From Enteractinococcus coprophilus (GTDB lineage Bacteria; Actinomycetota; Actinomycetes; Actinomycetales; Micrococcaceae), in NCBI RefSeq assembly GCF_006716305.1, contig NZ_VFOU01000001.1, positions 868,001 through 932,000 of the forward strand: 64,000 nucleotides of DNA, written 5' to 3'. Below are positions 1 to 9,469 of the stretch, in pieces (positions within the stretch are counted from its first letter, which is position 1; every line of letters begins with the position of its first letter). The notes below the pieces were generated by a model. That model was given only the letters and a program-made list of their open reading frames with translations. It ran no database searches and had not been told where the DNA came from. The position numbers and the translations under genes are program-made.

Positions 1-471
1 GGAGATCAGGAAGCCGGCGAGACAGCCCAGCCCGAAGCTGTCGAAACCTTAGAGCAAGACACCACTGAAACTGTGGGGCAGGAAACGAGTGAAACGGTCT
101 ATGAGCGCAAAACTCACGATAGTGAGGAGACCGCGACATTCACGCACGTCGGAGACAAGATCCTCCAACAACACGGCGTCTATGTGACAACCTACGAAGC
201 CTTCGGATTTGCGGGCCCGGAAGAGGCCCAAGAGGTTTTAGATCCACGGATCGCAGAGCTCAATGCCATAGACGAGTACGAGCACACTATTGACTACGGT
301 GAAACTCATATAACCGAAGAAATCATTGCTAACTATGCCGCCATGGATCCTGCGGACGTTGTGAAGTTACCTGGCATGGATGAACTAGACACTACCGAGG
401 ATGCAGAATTTTATAGCCTTGAAGAAACCGCTGCAGGGCTTGAAACATCCGGCTACATCAAAGTCGAGTAG
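1..471 (+). CDS. Hypothetical protein, C-terminal part (gene enters from the left edge)
   Basis: The reading frame is open from the first base, so this is the 3' end of a longer gene. A GTG at 73 is only an internal codon and need not be the start. The visible 156 residues are strongly acidic, beginning with a Glu/Thr/Gln-rich low-complexity stretch and ending in a possibly folded part with Tyr, Glu and Asp-rich helices. No signal peptide, membrane segment or family motif is visible. Composition is more AT-rich than the carotenoid cluster, as in other accessory genes here. I do not recognise the family; a C-terminal tail of a mobile-element protein is possible but unproven. Confidence 0.6.
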   Translation, partial: GDQEAGETAQPEAVETLEQDTTETVGQETSETVYERKTHDSEETATFTHVGDKILQQHGVYVTTYEAFGFAGPEEAQEVLDPRIAELNAIDEYEHTIDYGETHITEEIIANYAAMDPADVVKLPGMDELDTTEDAEFYSLEETAAGLETSGYIKVE

Positions 472-653
472 TCTTGTGGCCTGGTTTTAACTTGTCTGTA
501 GATCGCATGGACGATTGTCATAGTGATGAGTCGACTTGTGAGTTTGGGGAGCGTTGATGTAGTAGTCGTCGCCTAGGCACGAGCACCTGTGCCAACATCG
601 ACGAAAGTAGGTCCAGCCCGTGCGAACTGGCATCACCCGGGCAGGGCCTCTAT

Positions 654-1361
654 GTGCGTATCTCGGAAATGGAAAGCAATAAAATGGTTGAACCACAACA
701 GTTTGGGCGTGGTGCTGGGTTTGCTGCCGGGGCGGCCAGTGGCTCGGTGCAGCGGAAGTTGCGGAAGATGAGTCGGCATCCTGAGGAGCCGCGAGTATTT
801 TCACAGGCGAAGATTTTGCTCCCCATCGGGCTACTCATGAGCCTGGTCCTGACCCCCACCATGTACTTTCCGATCAGGGATTACGTGGAAGGTCAGACCG
901 ATGATATTTTTTCGATCATCATGCCGGGCGTGGCCACCTTTATGGGGTATTTATTCATAGCTCACGGACTGTTCCGGCGATTCGGGGTGGATCGAGACAA
1001 GATCTGGACGCGGTTTGGGAAACTGTTCTATCGGGAAGTACGGTTTGATCAGCTCGACCGGCTGGATACGGGTGTGCACCGGTTCAAGCTATATTCGGGT
1101 AAGACTCTGGTGAATTTGGACTATAACCGCTTCGATTATTCGCTGGCGTATATCCGGTTGCTTGAAGAGCTGCAGTACCGACGCTTTGAGCTCCAAGGGG
1201 TGAGCATTGATGATCCAGACTGGGACGAAACTGCACAGGGCTTCCGCAACACATTTGCGGCCAAAGTACACCGCAGCCATCGAGCGTTCTATGATGACCA
1301 CCCGGAAGAACTCGAACGGCTCAATGCACTCGTCCAGCCACCCATGTCCTACATCAACTAG
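654..1361 (+). CDS. Two-helix membrane protein of unknown function
   Basis: A protein of about 235 residues. An N-terminal Gly/Ala-rich stretch is followed by a basic segment, then two hydrophobic helices (about residues 58-78 and 87-110) and a hydrophilic cytosolic-looking C-terminal half rich in Arg, Asp and Tyr. The membrane-hairpin plus soluble domain layout resembles PH-domain-like membrane proteins, but no diagnostic motif is seen. The first start is GTG at 654; ATG at 669 and 684 are in frame and none has a convincing ribosome-binding site. It lies 57 bp upstream of umuD on the same strand. Function unknown. Confidence 0.6.
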   Translation: MRISEMESNKMVEPQQFGRGAGFAAGAASGSVQRKLRKMSRHPEEPRVFSQAKILLPIGLLMSLVLTPTMYFPIRDYVEGQTDDIFSIIMPGVATFMGYLFIAHGLFRRFGVDRDKIWTRFGKLFYREVRFDQLDRLDTGVHRFKLYSGKTLVNLDYNRFDYSLAYIRLLEELQYRRFELQGVSIDDPDWDETAQGFRNTFAAKVHRSHRAFYDDHPEELERLNALVQPPMSYIN

Positions 1362-1418
1362 CGGTCGTAGAGCTCCTCAAACTGATTAGACTGATAACCG
1401 AGCGAGGGGAGACTTGGG

Positions 1419-1850
1419 ATGAAAGTTGAAGGGGTGTATTCCTACGCACCGGGATCTGCCGAGCCTCGCATGATTTCTGCCGGCGTCGGCCATGTGCCAG
1501 CCGGTTTCCCGTCACCGTCGCAAGACTACTCAGATACTAAAATTGATCTGACCCAGATGCTCGTCCGCGATGAACTGTCCACTTTCATCGTCCGAGTCTC
1601 GGGTGATTCGATGCAAGATGCTGGCATTTACGACGGCGATAAACTCATCGTCGACCGGGGCATTGAACCCCGCGACGGGCACGTCGTTGTGGCAATTGTC
1701 GACGGTGAGATGACCGTCAAACGTCTCTGTATCACGCCCCACGGCGTCGTCCTGCAGGCCGAAAATTCCGAGTATCCCGATGTTGCCGTAGCCGAACTAT
1801 CGGATCTGTTGATCTGGGGTGTCGCCACCACGTGTCTGCATCAACTGTAG
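1419..1850 (+). CDS. umuD: UmuD-like S24 peptidase, SOS mutagenesis subunit
   Basis: 143 residues, matching UmuD in length and sequence. The family undergoes RecA-stimulated self-cleavage and the product joins UmuC to form translesion polymerase V. Visible signatures are the cleavage site Ala28-Gly29 in the context PAGFPSP, catalytic Ser64 in SGDSM and catalytic Lys101 in TVKRL. The ATG is preceded by GAGGGGAG at a workable distance. The 3' end overlaps the start of umuC, so the two are translationally coupled. No actinobacterial LexA box could be recognised in the 57 bp upstream. The protein looks intact although its partner umuC is frameshifted. Confidence 0.93.
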   Translation: MKVEGVYSYAPGSAEPRMISAGVGHVPAGFPSPSQDYSDTKIDLTQMLVRDELSTFIVRVSGDSMQDAGIYDGDKLIVDRGIEPRDGHVVVAIVDGEMTVKRLCITPHGVVLQAENSEYPDVAVAELSDLLIWGVATTCLHQL

Positions 1851-3130
1851 ACAGTCCCAGGACTACATCGCGTTAGTCGATGTCAACGCGATGTACGTGT
1901 CCTGCGAACGAGTCTTCGACCCCAGCTTGCACCACCGGCCGGTGGTCGTACTGTCGAATAATGACGGGTGTGTGGTGGCCCGGTCTGCCGAAGCAAAGGC
2001 CCTGGGCATTCCGATGGGGTATCCCTGGCTCAAACTCGAAGCCACCGCCGCCCAGCACAACTTAGTCGCCCGGTCGAGCAACTATGAGCTGTATGGTGAA
2101 ATGTCGTCCCGCGTCATGGCGATCCTGGCCCGGTTCTCGGCCTGGATCGAGGTGTATTCCATTGATGAAGCGTTTTTAGGCTTGCGTGGCACCTTAGACG
2201 AGCTGCACGCCGTGGGCCAGCAGATCAAAGATACCGTCTTGAAGCTGACCGGTCTGCCGGTGTGCGTTGGCATCGCGAAGACGAAGACGTTAGCGAAGCT
2301 GGCCAACGAAGCGGCCAAAAAAGTCGATGCGCTTGGGGGGAGTGTGTGTCTGGGACCGCGTACCCGAAACGACCCGCGAACACGTGCTGCGCCGCCTGCC
2401 AGTGATCGAGGTCTGGGGGATCGGCCCCCGCGTGACCAAACACCTCAACGCGATGGGCATTTTTACGGTGGCCGACTTTCGAGACGCCGACCCAGTACAT
2501 ATCCGTGAGAAATTTTCGATTGTGCAGATGCGTACCCTGTTGGAGCTGCGCGAGACACCGTGTATCCCGTTGGAAGAAGAACGTGAAATCAAAGACCAGC
2601 TGATCTACTCGCGTAGCTTTGCCGAACCCGTCACGACCCGAGACGGCATGGAACAGGTGCTGAGCATCTATGCACAAATGGCCTCCACGCGACTGCACCG
2701 CCACGACCGCGAAGCCAAGGTACTCACAGCGTGGGCGATGACCAGCGCATTCAACGAAGATCAATCTCACCAGCCTGCCGCGACCGTTGCCCTGCCGGGG
2801 TATAGTACTGATCCGGTGGTGCTGACGAAAGCTGCCAGGAAGCTACTGCCGAAGATCCGGCCCGGCACCCGCTACGCGCGGGCCGGGATCGTAGTGACTG
2901 AGCTGCGCCTGGTCGGAGCGCAGCCGATGTTCAAGGAATTTGTCTCAGCCCACGAAGCCAAACACATCGGGCCACTGCTGGAACAAATCAAGCACGAACA
3001 CGGCCCCGCCGCTATCGACCTGGGCCGAGCCGGACTGCGAGACGGCCCCGCATGGCAGATGCGCCGCAATATGATGTCCCCGCGCTACACCACCCATTGG
3101 GGCGAACTGCTGACCGTCAAAGCCGCGTAG
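1819..3130 (+). pseudogene. umuC: umuC, Y-family DNA polymerase, frameshifted
   Basis: Two overlapping frames (1819-2508 and 2327-3130) together give a full UmuC. The N-terminal part has the catalytic VDVNAMY and YSIDEAF motifs and the KTLAKLAN finger helix. The second frame carries the VWGIG helix-hairpin region, little finger and C-terminal SPRYTTHW tail. The break is at a run of six G at 2335-2340: reading five G restores D-A-L-G-G-V-C-V-W, which parallels the intact paralogue at 27104. The likely start is GTG 1819 inside the umuD 3' end. Without the shift it would be about 436 residues. A sequencing error, a real null mutation or slippage-driven phase switching are all possible. Confidence 0.9.
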
Positions 3131-3192
3131 ATAGTAGAAACGTTCTCAGGCACACAGTCAGTGCCTCTAGTGTCATATGGGATACTAAGCGC

Positions 3193-6000
3193 ATGGTCAA
3201 AGTCAGTCAGGCGCAACGGGTAGCTGCGGCCCGGGAATTTGTGCAGCGGTGGAAGGGTCTTGGCTACGAAAAGGGCGATACGCATAAATTCTGGCTAGAT
3301 CTCCTGACGAATGTCCTGGGGATGGACGACGCTACAACTAACGTGATGTTCGAACAATCCACGGTCTCGCGCGGGTATATCGACGCGATCGTGGTGGACG
3401 CCAAGACGTTCATCGAACAAAAATCGCTGGGCGTGGATCTTGATAAACCAGAGCTACGCCAGAATGAGCCGGTCACCCCGTTCCAGCAGGCGAAGCGGTA
3501 TGCCGATGCGCAACCCAATGTGCAGCGCCCCGACACCATCATCGTTTCAAACTTCTATGAGTTCAGACTCCACGATCTCGCCGAGGAACCCTACCCCGAA
3601 CACAACTATGTCGCGTTTACCCTTGAGGAGCTGCCCCAGCAGCTCCATCTCTTAGATTTCTTAGTCGACCCAAAAGCAGATCGTCGCCAACGCGAAAAGA
3701 CTGTCTCGGTTAATGCTGGCTATCTGATCGGCCAGCTCTATGACCTGTTGCGCGACCAGTACATCGACCCGGACTCACCCGAAGCCCAGCACAGTCTCAA
3801 CGTGCTGTGTGTGCGCCTGGTGTTCTGCTTGTTTGCCGAAGATGCTGGCGTGTTTGAACGCGGCGCGTTTTATAACTACCTCAACGGCTTACCTGCCCGT
3901 CAGGTTCGGGTGGCACTCCGTGAATTGTTTTTGTATCTGGATACTGCACCAGCCGACCGGGACCCTTACGCTAGCGATCACCTGAAAGCATTCCCCTACG
4001 TCAACGGGGGACTCTTTTCGGATCATGAAGTGGATATTCCGCAGTTCACCGACGAGATTGTGGATTTGTTGCTGCATGAAGTCTCCGCTGGCACCGACTG
4101 GTCAACGATTTCGCCTACGATTTTTGGTGGTGTTTTTGAGTCCACCCTGAACCCGGAAACCCGCCATGCCGGGGGCATGCATTACACCAGCCCCGAGAAT
4201 ATTCACCGGGTCATTGATCCCGCATTTTTGGATGACCTCACCCAAGAATTGGAAGGCATTATCCAAGAACCAGGTGTCGGAGCAATCAAGCGTCGGAACA
4301 ACCTGCGCCGCTACCAAGACAAACTCGCCAGCCTGAAATTTTTTGACCCCGCGTGCGGCTCGGGCAACTTCCTGACCGAAACCTATCTGTCATTGCGTCG
4401 GTTGGAAAACAAAGTCATCTCCGAACTGTCCCACGGCCAGACCTCCGTGGCGTTCGATGATCTGGATATTAGCCCGATTAAAGTCTCGCTCAATCAGTTC
4501 TTTGGGTTAGAAATTAATGACTTCGCCGTCTCGGTGGCTGGCACTGCCTTATGGATAGCCGAACTGCAAGCCAACCTCGAAACCGAAATGATCGTGACCC
4601 GCACCATCGAGTCCCTGCCATTGAGTGAAGGCAGTCGCATCCTCCAAGGCAACGCGCTCCAAACGGACTGGTCAGAAGTTCTTCCACCTGAGGACTGTGA
4701 CTACATTATTGGCAACCCACCGTTCCTTGGCGCACGAAACCAATCCGCAGCACAAAAAGCCGAAGCCAAAGCAGCCTTTGCCGCCATTGGAGCGACCCGT
4801 AACTTGGGCGATATTGACTATGTTGCTGCCTGGTACGCCAAAGCTGTCACCTACATGGACGACCACAAAATCCGGGCAGCGTTTGTCTCGACCAACTCGA
4901 TCTGCCAAGGCGCGCAAGTTGCCAACATCTGGCACCCTCTGTACGAACACGACATTCGCATTGACTTTGCCCACGATACCTTCCGCTGGGCTAACGAAAG
5001 CACCGACCCCGCCGCCGTCTACTGCGTGATTGTCGGCTTTTCCAAACTTGGCGGCAAAAAGACGCTCTTCCACTACCCAAATATTGATGGGGAACCCGAG
5101 GTGTCCCACCCCGAACGCATCAACGCCTACCTTAAAGACGCCCCCGATGTGTTCGTGTGGAATCGCAGCACACCGCTCAGCGACATCCCCAAAATGGGTA
5201 TCGGATCACAACCCATTGATAATGGGAATTATCTGTTCACGCCCGAGGAAAAAGACGAATTTCTAACTCTGGAACCTGCGGCAGAAAAGTTCTTCCACCG
5301 TTGGTACGGGTCGCAAGAATTTATTCGAGGCATTGAGCGCTGGGTTATGTGGCTAGGTGAAGCCACATCGGCAGAACTCACTGCTATGCCCGAAGTGATG
5401 AAACGTGTACAAGCCGTCAGGGATTATCGACTGGCTTCAAAACGTGTCCAAACAAAGAAGGCCGCAGAACGTCCCCAGCATTTTGGGACCGAAGTCATCA
5501 GTGATGGAGACTCTTTGCTCATGCCGAAAGTATCTTCCGAAAGACGTCAATATATCCCCATTGGCATGGTGGGACCGGACGCCTTTTGTAGTGACCTGGT
5601 GTTCTTAGTTCCTGATGCGAGCCTGTATCATTTTGGGATCCTGCACTCTCGGGCACACAATGCCTGGATGCGCACCGTCGCCGGACGCCTGAAATCGGAC
5701 TTCCGCTACTCCGCAGGAATTGTCTACAACAACTTCGTCTGGCCACAGATCACCACAGACCAGGAATGTGAAATCGCAGAACGTGCTCAAGCTGTCCTTG
5801 ACGCACGAGAGCTGTACGCAGACGCCACAATCGCACAAATGTACGACCCGGACCATGACTGGTTGTATTCAGAACTCACTACAGCGCACCATGCCCTCGA
5901 TGCGGCCGTGGAACAAGCCTATGAACTGACTCCCGGATGCGACGAGAAAATCATTCTTGAACGTCTATTCCAGCTCTACGCACGATCCCTCAACAGCTAG
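3193..6000 (+). CDS. MmeI-type (type IIL) single-chain restriction-modification enzyme
   Basis: A 935-residue protein close to MmeI (919) in length. The family fuses endonuclease, adenine methyltransferase and target recognition in one chain. The N-terminal nuclease shows Asp64, Glu75 and Lys77 in the IEQK context (a D-X10-EXK pattern). A helical connector follows. The methyltransferase has DPACGSGNF near 385 (SAM binding) and NPPF near 508 (catalysis). The C-terminal part from about 600 should be the target recognition domain. The ATG at 3193 was chosen because longer versions run back into umuC; the nuclease begins right after it. Such enzymes protect against phage and methylate one strand of their site. 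Confidence 0.9.
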   Translation: MVKVSQAQRVAAAREFVQRWKGLGYEKGDTHKFWLDLLTNVLGMDDATTNVMFEQSTVSRGYIDAIVVDAKTFIEQKSLGVDLDKPELRQNEPVTPFQQAKRYADAQPNVQRPDTIIVSNFYEFRLHDLAEEPYPEHNYVAFTLEELPQQLHLLDFLVDPKADRRQREKTVSVNAGYLIGQLYDLLRDQYIDPDSPEAQHSLNVLCVRLVFCLFAEDAGVFERGAFYNYLNGLPARQVRVALRELFLYLDTAPADRDPYASDHLKAFPYVNGGLFSDHEVDIPQFTDEIVDLLLHEVSAGTDWSTISPTIFGGVFESTLNPETRHAGGMHYTSPENIHRVIDPAFLDDLTQELEGIIQEPGVGAIKRRNNLRRYQDKLASLKFFDPACGSGNFLTETYLSLRRLENKVISELSHGQTSVAFDDLDISPIKVSLNQFFGLEINDFAVSVAGTALWIAELQANLETEMIVTRTIESLPLSEGSRILQGNALQTDWSEVLPPEDCDYIIGNPPFLGARNQSAAQKAEAKAAFAAIGATRNLGDIDYVAAWYAKAVTYMDDHKIRAAFVSTNSICQGAQVANIWHPLYEHDIRIDFAHDTFRWANESTDPAAVYCVIVGFSKLGGKKTLFHYPNIDGEPEVSHPERINAYLKDAPDVFVWNRSTPLSDIPKMGIGSQPIDNGNYLFTPEEKDEFLTLEPAAEKFFHRWYGSQEFIRGIERWVMWLGEATSAELTAMPEVMKRVQAVRDYRLASKRVQTKKAAERPQHFGTEVISDGDSLLMPKVSSERRQYIPIGMVGPDAFCSDLVFLVPDASLYHFGILHSRAHNAWMRTVAGRLKSDFRYSAGIVYNNFVWPQITTDQECEIAERAQAVLDARELYADATIAQMYDPDHDWLYSELTTAHHALDAAVEQAYELTPGCDEKIILERLFQLYARSLNS

Positions 6001-6038
6001 TAGCAAGAGGATCGCAACACAGACTTAGGACTTGAAGA

Positions 6039-7088
6039 TTGCAGAACTGGGTAAAAATTGTCATCGGTGTCGTACTTCTTACAGGCTTAGTAGTGCTGTC
6101 GTTCTTCATTCCGTGGCCACAGACATGGAGTTTCCAGGCATTCCTTGAATTTCTTGGTGATGCGGAAGAAGACTGGCATCTATGGGCTGCATTGACGGCG
6201 TTTGGGACTGTTGGGGCGACTGTCGTTGCGCTCTATCTTTCTTTTGATGCTTGGCGTCAAAATAAAGCAGCGACGGCACGTGTAGTCAGTGCATGGATCA
6301 CAGATGACTACGAACCGCGTAGTGATGGATCGTCTTATGAACGTACGATCAAAATGCATCTGGCTAACGAATCCAATGAACCCGTTTTTAGTGCCACGCC
6401 TAATGTCTATATCGGTAACGGACAAGTGCCGCTGGGGCCGCTTTCGGCACCCTCTCCAATCAGCGTGATCCCGCCTAGGCGGGAATTGGTGTTTGATATC
6501 TCCGTACCGCTTCTTGCGCATACCGATTCATGGCACCCTACCGTCAGCTTGGCATTTAACGACCCGAAAGGGCGACGCTGGCGACGCCTTCCAGACGGCA
6601 CTTTGGAGAATGTCTCACGAAAGAAGTCACGTTGGAGTGACGATAGCGCGACGATGGACGAGAGAGTGCGCGGTGATGACACTGTGCTCAACCCAATGTT
6701 TATCACGGAAATATTCCTTGAAGGGCTAGAGCAGAATGAACCAACATTTGAGCACATGCAGCCGGTGCTTGCAGAAAGCGCAGCAGAAGATTGGGCCGAA
6801 GTGAATTGGGCTGAGCTGCAACAAGAGGTGAGTGGTTATCGCCCTACCTCAATGATCGATTATCCTGCGCCACGAATCGCCCGGATCAAACTCTCGGGTG
6901 ATACGACCCTTGAAGGTCGTCAAGTACAAGGAGACGGAACAGGAATTGAGCTAAGGGACGTGCAGTTCTTGACGCTTGTATTCGAGACTGAGCGAGGCTG
7001 GCGTGTATTTGGCATCGGGGGCGCGCTACGCCCAGATCGAATATATTTCGGAGATTCACTGCAGGACGAGATTCGGCTCTACTCATAA
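6039..7088 (+). CDS. Membrane-anchored protein of unknown function
   Basis: 349 residues with two N-terminal hydrophobic segments (about 5-25 and 48-68) and then a soluble domain of about 280 residues with alternating hydrophobic strands, suggesting a beta-rich fold, and an acidic helical linker near 215-270. The start is TTG at 6039, 38 bp after the restriction enzyme, with no strong ribosome-binding site. No catalytic motif is recognisable. Its position immediately behind an R-M enzyme makes an accessory defence role possible, but passenger status is equally open. Confidence 0.7.
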   Translation: MQNWVKIVIGVVLLTGLVVLSFFIPWPQTWSFQAFLEFLGDAEEDWHLWAALTAFGTVGATVVALYLSFDAWRQNKAATARVVSAWITDDYEPRSDGSSYERTIKMHLANESNEPVFSATPNVYIGNGQVPLGPLSAPSPISVIPPRRELVFDISVPLLAHTDSWHPTVSLAFNDPKGRRWRRLPDGTLENVSRKKSRWSDDSATMDERVRGDDTVLNPMFITEIFLEGLEQNEPTFEHMQPVLAESAAEDWAEVNWAELQQEVSGYRPTSMIDYPAPRIARIKLSGDTTLEGRQVQGDGTGIELRDVQFLTLVFETERGWRVFGIGGALRPDRIYFGDSLQDEIRLYS

Positions 7089-7176
7089 TGCCAAACCTGT
7101 GCCTGTTAACTTCGTGGGGCGGCTTTTCGCAGCTTCATTTTGCGGTCTGTCCGTTATTTCTCGTGTTGCTACCCAA

Positions 7177-7230
7177 ATGCACCACTACACCACCCGCTGG
7201 GGTGAGCTACTGACGGCGAAAGCCGCGTGA
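7177..7230 (+). pseudogene. Remnant of a third umuC 3' end
   Basis: These 17 codons read YTTRWGELLTAKAA and stop, matching the last residues of the frameshifted umuC (YTTHWGELLTVKAA, ending at 3130). Differences are mostly at third codon positions, so this is a diverged homologue rather than a fresh exact duplication. Nothing upstream of about 7180 resembles UmuC. It has no start of its own and is not a gene. It marks the scar of a recombination or insertion event at the end of a umuC gene. Confidence 0.75.
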
Positions 7231-7295
7231 ATCTTGCGAGTATCCTACTCTGGTGGTGAGACACGTCAGCCTAGGGCTCAAGAGAAAGTTGGAAA

Positions 7296-8552
7296 ATGCA
7301 CAGCGAAGGGATCAGTCAGCACCCGGTATGGGATGCGTTAGACAACGCCAGACTACAGCTTGAAGGTCTAGCTAAGAACGTTATAGGGACAGAAGTTCCT
7401 CCGGCATTTGAGATTCTTCGCAGTATTACTGTTGCGGAAACGCTGAAAGGCGTTCCACCTATTTTTGTTGCCGAGGAAAAGCTCAACCAACTTACTGAAA
7501 CAGCCAAAGGAATCTCCCAAGCGGTCGTCACCGGTTTGGAGGATGAAACTGAGGTTGTGCAGCAGTTGTCAGAGTATTCCCAAGAGATGGCTACGATACT
7601 TCTTGCCCTGCCGGTTAACTTCCACACTGATGCAGGGCTAGGCCAGTATGAACAGTCAGTACAAAATTTCGTGAGCATTCTTTCCTCAACTGCTGATTAC
7701 TTAAGAGATAAGAACGATGAAGCTGATGCGCTGCTTGAAGAATATGAACGTCAAGTTGATGAGAAGAAAGAACAGGTAGAACAGGACTTTAAGAAGCGTC
7801 AAGAAGAGTTAGCGCAGCAGTTGTCAGACCTCCAAACAAAGGTAGATGATGTCAAAGAAACCATTGAGACGCAGAAAACCCGGCTTGATAAAGCCCTGAA
7901 TGATTTCTCAGAAAAATCGTCGGCTCAGGTTGCAGCCGCAGACGAAAAACATGCGGAACTGCGGCAGGAAGTCGAGGAACAATCGTCTGAGCAACGCCAG
8001 CGAATCCAGGAGCAAGCTAAGGCGATAGTCGATCAGCTCACCGAATACGAGGACCAAGCAAGCCGATTAGTGGAATCCACCGCGAAAGGAACGATCTCGA
8101 CTGACTACGGTGCTCGGGCCAAGGCAGAAGGTATAGCTGCGCTGGTGTGGAGCATCTGTGCTGTTGTAGTAGCTTTGGCTGGTTTATGGGTGCTTGTCCA
8201 AGGCGTAGGCAACATCGAGGCTATGACAGTTTCGCAGACGATCTGGAAATCCAGTGTGACGCTCGTACTGTTAGCCGTCGCGGGATATATGGGCAGCGAA
8301 GCTGGTGCGCACCGTAAAGAAGAACGAGACGCGAAGCGTACGCAGCTGGATCTGAATGCTATTCACCCGTTCTTGAGTCAAATGAACGAAGAAGAGGCAG
8401 CACCCTTGCGGAAAGAGTTTGCACAAAGAGTGTTTATCAGACCTCTAGCAAACGAAAAAAGCCACGATGGGTTCCGACTCTTACCCCTACCTACTAGCCG
8501 CACAGAAGAAAAAGATTCTCCCCAAGAGTCTCAGGGGCAAAAGCCACAATAA
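7296..8552 (+). CDS. Coiled-coil protein with two C-terminal membrane helices
   Basis: 418 residues. The first ~130 are helical without clear motif. Residues ~140-265 form a long Glu/Lys/Gln-rich coiled coil. Two hydrophobic helices follow (about 285-307 and 318-335) and then a charged tail. Signal peptide absent, so the coiled coil is probably cytosolic. The ATG has GGAAA just upstream and only a weak ribosome-binding site. It is the last gene of the left accessory block and follows the umuC remnant by 65 bp. Coiled-coil membrane proteins of this layout occur as sensors or effectors in defence loci, but no named family is recognised. Confidence 0.75.
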   Translation: MHSEGISQHPVWDALDNARLQLEGLAKNVIGTEVPPAFEILRSITVAETLKGVPPIFVAEEKLNQLTETAKGISQAVVTGLEDETEVVQQLSEYSQEMATILLALPVNFHTDAGLGQYEQSVQNFVSILSSTADYLRDKNDEADALLEEYERQVDEKKEQVEQDFKKRQEELAQQLSDLQTKVDDVKETIETQKTRLDKALNDFSEKSSAQVAAADEKHAELRQEVEEQSSEQRQRIQEQAKAIVDQLTEYEDQASRLVESTAKGTISTDYGARAKAEGIAALVWSICAVVVALAGLWVLVQGVGNIEAMTVSQTIWKSSVTLVLLAVAGYMGSEAGAHRKEERDAKRTQLDLNAIHPFLSQMNEEEAAPLRKEFAQRVFIRPLANEKSHDGFRLLPLPTSRTEEKDSPQESQGQKPQ

Positions 8553-8630
8553 CTAATAGACGCTGCCCTCGTATCCAAGGGACAAGAATCGATACGTTGA
8601 CCCTATGAACTAGGTTCAGGTATGTAAACG

Positions 8631-8642
8631 CGGGTATACCCG
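8631..8642. repeat. Palindrome with GGTATACC core
   Basis: Perfect 12-bp palindrome CGGGTATACCCG between the coiled-coil gene and the 3' end of the DUF305 gene. The same core recurs at 15981-15994 and 23321-23332, all within or at the edges of the metal island. A dimeric regulator could bind it; no T-tract follows, so a terminator is unlikely. Confidence 0.45.
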
Positions 8643-8670
8643 TGTGGTGGCCTTGGATGCAGCGTGCTGG

Positions 8671-9312
8671 TTACTCAGTCAGAAGGCTTTCACCTTTGGC
8701 GTCCAGGAGTTGTTCGATCTCGTGCATCTCAGCGGTTTGGATGTCGATCATTTGTTGGGCTAGGTCCACTAGAGGTTGGTAGCCGCCGTTGTCGATTTGG
8801 TCGTGGGTCATGGCAATGGCCCCTTGGTGGTGGAAATGCATCAGCTGGAGAAATCGGGTGTCTGCTTCCTCGCCCGCAAGTGTTTCCAGTTGGTCCAGCT
8901 GTTCTGGGGTGATCATGCCATTGGCGATGTGGGGGGCATGATGTGCCATCAGGTCGTGTTGGTCCCATTGCTCAGCCCAGCCGACCATGCTGTCGATTTC
9001 TTCTTGTTGGCCGACTTTGATCCGGTCGGCTAAGTCCGCGGTGGCTGCGCTGGTGCCCTCGGCGGTCAGGATGATCTCACTCATGTCCACGGCTTGTTGA
9101 TGATGTGGTGTCATCATCGCCACAAAGTGCAGGTCCACCTCGTTGACTTCTGCGGGTTGATTGGCTCCGGCTGTCACTGCGACACCATCCATATCGGTCT
9201 GAGGGGCGTTTGTGGCGTCTTGGTCTTGTCCGGCGCATGAGACCACACTGGCCCCCAGTATCGCAACGGCAATCAAGCCGGTGATGCGGCGCCGTAGTGG
9301 TGTTCCTGTCAT
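8671..9312 (-). CDS. DUF305 lipoprotein, copper-associated
   Basis: 213 residues. A basic N-terminus and hydrophobic core end in the lipobox VVSC, so the mature protein is lipid-anchored outside the membrane. Two ferritin-like repeats each carry His motifs (MTPHHQQAVDMS and FHHQGAI) plus many Met and Glu, typical of DUF305 proteins. These are common in copper resistance loci, and the His/Met motifs suggest metal binding. The ATG has AAAGG upstream. A CsoR-type operator sits 53 bp ahead of the start, so copper-responsive expression with the cop genes is likely. The biochemical role of the family is not settled. Confidence 0.88.
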   Translation of the reverse strand: MTGTPLRRRITGLIAVAILGASVVSCAGQDQDATNAPQTDMDGVAVTAGANQPAEVNEVDLHFVAMMTPHHQQAVDMSEIILTAEGTSAATADLADRIKVGQQEEIDSMVGWAEQWDQHDLMAHHAPHIANGMITPEQLDQLETLAGEEADTRFLQLMHFHHQGAIAMTHDQIDNGGYQPLVDLAQQMIDIQTAEMHEIEQLLDAKGESLLTE

Positions 9313-9364
9313 GAATGGAGCCTTTCCACGACTGAAGTATCTGACGTAGCGTCCAAGATAGGAC

Positions 9365-9379
9365 TACCCCCTCAGGGTA
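9365..9379. promoter_or_regulatory. Putative CsoR operator ahead of the DUF305 gene
   Basis: TACCCCCTCAGGGTA is an imperfect inverted repeat with TACCC/GGGTA arms, the arrangement bound by CsoR-type copper repressors. It lies upstream of the minus-strand DUF305 start and resembles the site ahead of copZ (12546-12564). Confidence 0.6.
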
Positions 9380-9469
9380 CCGTCGGGGCGTTGAGGACGT
9401 GTCCGTTGTGCTCAAGGTGTCTTCCACGCAGCGCCCTGGGGTCGAGACCCCGGTCCAGCTCAGGTTGGG

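Noticed and set aside
2225-2770. 181-codon minus-strand open frame opposite umuC
   Set aside because: Shadow of a strongly conserved polymerase gene; no ribosome-binding site or family features.
3052-3192. Upstream extension of the restriction enzyme into umuC
   Set aside because: The added 47 residues are out of family and overlap the end of umuC; ATG 3193 begins the conserved nuclease domain.
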